A DNA stretch of 36,112 nucleotides, taken from positions 1-36,112 of the forward strand of contig JARFRH010000061.1 of the NCBI GenBank assembly GCA_029287355.1, in the 5' to 3' direction. Every line of letters starts with the position of its first letter. Within the stretch, counting starts at the first letter, position 1. The DNA comes from Maribacter sp. GTDB lineage: Bacteria > Bacteroidota > Bacteroidia > Flavobacteriales > Flavobacteriaceae. Both the position numbers and the translations under genes were made by a program. Positions 32,317 to 36,112 of this stretch are shown here, piece by piece. The notes beneath the pieces are model-generated. The model was not told the DNA's origin. It was given only the letters and a program-made list of their open reading frames with translations, and did not search any database.

Positions 32317-34749
32317 TCATTCTGTACGCAAACTTTTTATGGGATTCACTATCGCTGCTTTGATACTTTGATAACTTACAGTAATAATCGAGATGGCCAC
32401 AGCCAAAAAGGCGGCCAAAACAAAGATCCATATGCCAATCTCTATGCGATATGAAAAATCTTCAAGCCATTTATTCATGGCGAACCAGCCGATTGGCAAC
32501 GAAATAAGAATCGCGATACCTACCATTTTTAAAAAATCGGTGGTAAGACGATAGGTGATTTGTCCGATGCTGGCACCGAGAACCTTTCGTATTCCTATTT
32601 CCTTGGTGCGCTTTTGAGCGTTGAATGCAGCCAAGCCAAATAGACCTAGACAGGCAATCAAAATCGATAGAACTGTAAATACCATGAAAATTTTGCCCAA
32701 TCGTTGTTCGGCTTCGTAGGTTGTATTGAACGATTCGTCCATAAAGCGATAACTGAAGGGTTGGCCAGGAGCAAGTTTGTTCCACATCGCTTCAATAGCC
32801 CCAATAGTTTGTGAAAAATCATTGGCGCTCAATTTTACCGCCATGTTTTCGGAAGAGGGGTTCAAGAAAAGTCCGAGCGCTCCGATATTTTCCCTTAATG
32901 ATTCATAGTGAAAGTTTTTTACAACACCGATAACCTTGTAAAATTGGGGTCTTGACTGTTCAATATCTTGTGAAATCTGTGTTCCTATAACTTCTTTGGC
33001 ACTTAGCCCAAGAACGCTCAGGGTAGCCTCGTTTAGGATAACCGCCGTGGAATCAGTGGGATATTCCTTACTAAAGTTCCTTCCCGCAATCAGCTCCATA
33101 TTCAAGGTCGGAATATAATCATGGTCAACATCCCACGTTTGTATTTGAATGGCATTTTCTTGGGTCATTGCCCCTTCCTTAAAATAAGAGCTATTGGATC
33201 TTGCCGAAGGAGTTGGCAAGAAACTACTGATTGTGGCACTTTGAACTTGGCTTAAATTAAGGACTTCTTCTTTAAAGGCTTGCACTTGATTTCCAGCGGC
33301 AAAGGCATCATTTATCAGCAACACTTGGTCTTTGACAAAGCCAAGATCCTTATTTTGAATATACTTTAATTGTTGAAAAACGACTATCGTACTCACAATT
33401 AAAAAAACGGATATGGCGAATTGGAATACGACCAAACCATTTCGAATCCTTCCCGCCCCGACATTACTCTGATTTCCGCCTTTAAGTGTTTTTACGGGCA
33501 TGAACCGCGACATAAAAAATGCTGGGTAACTCCCAGAGAAAAGTCCTAGAAGTAGGGTTGCCATCAAAAGTATCAACCAGAAAAAGGGATTCGAAATTGG
33601 CAAGGAAACGGACTTTCCCGAAAGATCGTTAAAAAACGGAAGCGCGATGAGCGTAATAATTAGGGCCAGCAACAACGAGATGAAGGTGATCAAACCCGAT
33701 TCGGTCAAGAACTGTTGTATGAGGTCCCTCTTATTCGAGCCCAATGTTTTTCTAACACCCACTTCCTTTGCCCTTTTCAAGGAATGTGCCGTTGAAAGGT
33801 TCATAAAATTGACACTGGCAAGTACTATAAGAAAGAGGCCTATAAACGAAAGAATATAAACATTCTGAATGCTACTATTCGCACTCATCTCAGATTGACG
33901 ATTGGAATGTAAATGAATCGAGGTCAGTGCCATGGTGTGATACCTTAGGTAATTTCCTGATGCTTCAAAGGTCTCTTTTGTCATACCTGGAAAAAATTGC
34001 TGTGCCCAAGGAAGCATATACTGCTCCAACATGCCTTGTAACAATTCTTGAAACTTGGCTATATCAGCACCAGATATCAATTTGACGAACGTAAAGTAGT
34101 TTTGGCTTCCCCAATCATTCTCACGGGAATCTTCATAACCGGACATCGCCATAAAAACACTGTGGTCCCTCAACATAGAGTTTTTCGGCAAATCATCTAT
34201 TACCCCAGTTACCGTATAGGTATCTGTGTTGTTCAACAAAAGACTTTGCCCCAATGCATTTTGCACCCCAAAGTGCTTTTCAGCAGCCGTCTTGGTCATC
34301 ACCAAGGTGTTCGGCTCGGTCAAGGCGTTTTTTATATTGCCTACCAAGAGTTCGATTCCAAAAAAGTCAAAGAACGTGGAATCGACAAAGGTCACGTTGC
34401 GTTCTTTTGTGTTGGTCTCCGTACGGTTTTTTCTAATAAGTGCACTGCCCCGATTCCTGAATCGAATGGTCGATTCTACTTCCGAAAAATCCCTTTGCAT
34501 AGCGCTGGCCATAGGAGCAGCTGCCTCGGCAGCCCTTATTTCGGCGCCCCCAAATTTAATGTCGGTATCGATCCGGTAAATACGTTCCGCATCAACGAAC
34601 ATTTTATCGAAACTCAATTCGTCGTAGATGTACAAAGAAATTAATATTCCCCCGGCCATGCCGATGGCGAGTCCGAAGGTGTTCAGAAATGTAAAAAAGG
34701 GTTGCTTTTTTAGACTTCTCCAAGCGATTTTTATGTGGTTTTTGAACAT
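32317..34749 (-). CDS. MacB-like ABC transporter permease (FtsX family), copy 4
   Basis: An 810-residue permease starting MFKNHIKIAWRSLKKQPFFT; an ATG 30 bases upstream is rejected because sister genes all start at this motif. It is the closest relative of the truncated relic at 24432-24921. Loops are AHSLKRAKEVGVRKTLGSNK and AQKRTKEIGIRKVLGASIGQ, and the C-terminus is NPIKSLRTE. The periplasmic half contains GGAEIRAAEAAAPMASAMQR, shared only with the relic. The 269-base gap in front, with a palindrome, suggests that a promoter for copies 1-4 and the ATPase lies there. Confidence 0.92.
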   Translation of the reverse strand: MFKNHIKIAWRSLKKQPFFTFLNTFGLAIGMAGGILISLYIYDELSFDKMFVDAERIYRIDTDIKFGGAEIRAAEAAAPMASAMQRDFSEVESTIRFRNRGSALIRKNRTETNTKERNVTFVDSTFFDFFGIELLVGNIKNALTEPNTLVMTKTAAEKHFGVQNALGQSLLLNNTDTYTVTGVIDDLPKNSMLRDHSVFMAMSGYEDSRENDWGSQNYFTFVKLISGADIAKFQELLQGMLEQYMLPWAQQFFPGMTKETFEASGNYLRYHTMALTSIHLHSNRQSEMSANSSIQNVYILSFIGLFLIVLASVNFMNLSTAHSLKRAKEVGVRKTLGSNKRDLIQQFLTESGLITFISLLLALIITLIALPFFNDLSGKSVSLPISNPFFWLILLMATLLLGLFSGSYPAFFMSRFMPVKTLKGGNQSNVGAGRIRNGLVVFQFAISVFLIVSTIVVFQQLKYIQNKDLGFVKDQVLLINDAFAAGNQVQAFKEEVLNLSQVQSATISSFLPTPSARSNSSYFKEGAMTQENAIQIQTWDVDHDYIPTLNMELIAGRNFSKEYPTDSTAVILNEATLSVLGLSAKEVIGTQISQDIEQSRPQFYKVIGVVKNFHYESLRENIGALGLFLNPSSENMAVKLSANDFSQTIGAIEAMWNKLAPGQPFSYRFMDESFNTTYEAEQRLGKIFMVFTVLSILIACLGLFGLAAFNAQKRTKEIGIRKVLGASIGQITYRLTTDFLKMVGIAILISLPIGWFAMNKWLEDFSYRIEIGIWIFVLAAFLAVAISIITVSYQSIKAAIVNPIKSLRTE

Positions 34750-35018
34750 GATTCTCGTTTTTGATTGATATAAGAGCAATTGCGAAATCGACTTCTATGC
34801 CATGTTCTTACTGTTCTGAAAATCAATTTCTTACCTTAATAAAGGAATTTAAAATTTACCTCCACTGTAAACTATTTGGACAGGTCGTGTATAATATATT
34901 TACACGGCAGTAGCTGCTAATTTAAACATATGAAAGAATATTTCGCTCTAACTTCTTTCCATGGGTGGTTACTTTTTATTCCATTTTCTCTGGTTATCGG
35001 GCAATCTTGGTATTGATT
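34750..35018 (-). promoter_or_regulatory. Inter-permease region with palindrome CGTGTA-N9-TACACG
   Basis: This 269-base non-coding gap is much longer than the other gaps in the array. At 34886-34906 it holds a 21-base symmetric element, CGTGTA and TACACG around an AT-only 9-base centre, resembling a dimeric regulator's operator. The bases next to copy 4 (34750-34775) resemble the leader of copy 3 and of the relic (a GTTTTTGATTGAT-like word on the plus strand). No consensus -33/-7 pair was found. Confidence 0.35.
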
Positions 35019-36045
35019 TCATTCCGTCCGTAAGCTTTTTACAGGGTTGGCCATCGCTGATTTGATGGATTGAAATCCTACGGTCAATAGCGTTATCATC
35101 AAAGCAAAACCTCCTGCCAAAACAAACACCCACCATTGAATATCGATGCGATACGTAAAATCTTCCAGCCAACGTTGCATAAAATAGTAGGCAATTGGAG
35201 ACGCTATCAAAAATGCGATGCCAACCAGTTTTAGAAAGTCTCTGGTCAGTAGTTCTACTACAGAGTTGATACTTGCTCCTAAAACCTTACGTATACCGAT
35301 TTCTTTTTTCTTTTGTTCGGCGACAAAAGAGACTAGTCCAAAAAGACCTAAACAACTTATAAGAATAGCCAGAATAGTAAAAACCAACGAAATTTGACCA
35401 AGACGTTTTTCTTCTTTAAACAGTTTTTGAACCCCGTCATTTATAAAAGTATACTCGAATGGTGAGTACGGGTTTAACTCTTGCCAACTATTTTCAAGAC
35501 TAGACAACAGTGTCTCAAAATCTCTTGTTTGCGTTTTTAGAACAAGCCAATCTGGGGTATTATCCATAAAAAGTATCATAGGATCAATCGCATGCTTTAA
35601 AGAGGCAAAATGGTAATCCTCTGAAACACCTACAATTTCATACTCCATACTTCTTCCTTGGTTGACTCTAAGTAGTTTAGAAGAAATAGCATTTTCCATG
35701 GTAATACCGAAAGCCTCCAGCGTGGCCTTATTTACAATGATCTGTGTACTATCATTTTGCCTTAGAGGCCTTCCTGCCAAAAGTTTAGTTCCTACCGTAT
35801 TAAAATAATTTTCCGCTACACCGTTGTAATAAACAGACCTCATATTGTCAGGGTTTTCACCAGGTAGGTGTAAGCCCACATCCCCCATGACCCTCGCTGA
35901 GGGGTAATTATTGGTGCCCGAAACCTCCGAAACATCGGACAAAACCTTAAATTGTTCTTTAGTTGCGTTGAATCTATTTTTTACTTCTTGCGAGCCAAGT
36001 TTTATCGCTAGAACATTTTCCTTGCTAAATCCCATATCCTTGGAT
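35019..36045 (-). CDS. MacB-like ABC transporter permease, copy 5, N-terminus lost at contig end
   Basis: The C-terminal part (about 341 genuine residues) of a fifth double-FtsX permease. It begins inside SKDMGFSKENVLAIKLG, which aligns with NKDLGFVKDQVLLIN near residue 455 of copy 4, so over half the gene is missing. The second periplasmic domain, the loop AEQKKKEIGIRKVLGASINS, three helices and the C-terminus NPVKSLRTE are intact. The apparent ATG at 36062 and the first residues MCIRDR are translated transposon-adapter sequence and not part of the gene; genuine sequence ends about 36045. Confidence 0.93.
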
Positions 36046-36112
36046 CTGTCTCTTATACACATCTGACGCTGCCGACGACCTGTAGAGGGGGTAGAGCTGG
36101 GGGGGGGGGGTG
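36046..36112. other. Nextera transposon end, adapter and poly-G: sequencing artefact
   Basis: 36046-36064 is exactly the 19-base Tn5 mosaic end CTGTCTCTTATACACATCT. It is followed by GACGCTGCCGACGA (36065-36078), the Nextera read adapter. The remaining bases are index-like and then low-complexity G (a run of ten G near 36101-36110), as from two-colour Illumina base calling past the fragment end. This is untrimmed library sequence, not genome, so the contig ends at about 36045. Confidence 0.98.

Noticed and set aside
23745-36045. Permease repeats as a possible integrated mobile element
   Set aside because: No transposase, integrase, tRNA or terminal repeats are present; the similarity is between paralogous genes.
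36046-36062. ATG at 36062 giving a protein starting MCIRDR
   Set aside because: These codons are the Tn5 mosaic end of the library adapter, not genomic sequence.
1-36112. CRISPR array, tRNA, rRNA or insertion sequence
   Set aside because: No regularly spaced repeats, no cloverleaf-like sequence and no transposase were recognised anywhere in the window.

Overview
The window looks like chromosomal DNA from a marine-type Flavobacteriaceae (Bacteroidota). The evidence is low GC (about 40%), Bacteroidota-style promoters (TTG-N19-TAnnTTTG), weak Shine-Dalgarno use, a TonB-dependent receptor with a carboxypeptidase-like N-terminal domain, the gene order pdxA // yceD-rpmF-fabH-accB-accC, and a tandem run of 800-residue MacB/FtsX-type permeases. 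The genus cannot be fixed from the sequence alone. The right end is not biological: from 36046 it is a Nextera transposon end plus adapter and poly-G, so the window is a contig that ends inside a permease gene. The left end also cuts a gene.

Layout. 1-1051: FAD-dependent oxidoreductase, cut by the left edge. 1257-6453 (minus): fatty-acid and housekeeping block of accC, accB, fabH, rpmF, yceD/DUF177 and pdxA, with a clear promoter in front of yceD, a terminator between rpmF and fabH and one after accC. 6513-7100 (plus): riboflavin synthase, divergent from pdxA. 7174-9555: TonB-dependent receptor whose start codon abuts a perfect 15-bp inverted repeat. 9668-13587 (minus): likely operon of a sodium:solute symporter, a NagX/HGSNAT-like membrane protein, an unknown secreted protein and a DUF2237 protein. 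13668-14423: TauE/SafE-type permease. 14430-15312: gene-poor, with one small ORF, a strong hairpin terminator and what looks like decayed coding sequence.

15313-18559 (minus) is the most unusual part. It is a tightly packed, partly overlapping operon encoding a short coiled-coil protein, a larger coiled-coil protein with a C-terminal Roadblock/longin-like region, a Ras-type small GTPase with no catalytic Gln after the DxxG motif, and a soluble hybrid histidine kinase with a receiver domain. An in-frame TAG splits the kinase at its G2 box. The context suggests a GTPase switch linked to phosphorelay signalling, which is inference.

18898-23680 holds a DUF4953/DUF5117-type zinc metalloprotease lipoprotein, a Kelch-repeat lipoprotein and a secreted alkaline-phosphatase-superfamily enzyme. 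23745-36045 (minus) is an ABC export/efflux cluster: one MacB/LolD-type ATPase, a truncated and frameshifted permease relic, four complete MacB-like permeases and a fifth cut by the contig end. The permeases share N- and C-terminal signatures and similar leader sequences, which points to repeated tandem duplication.
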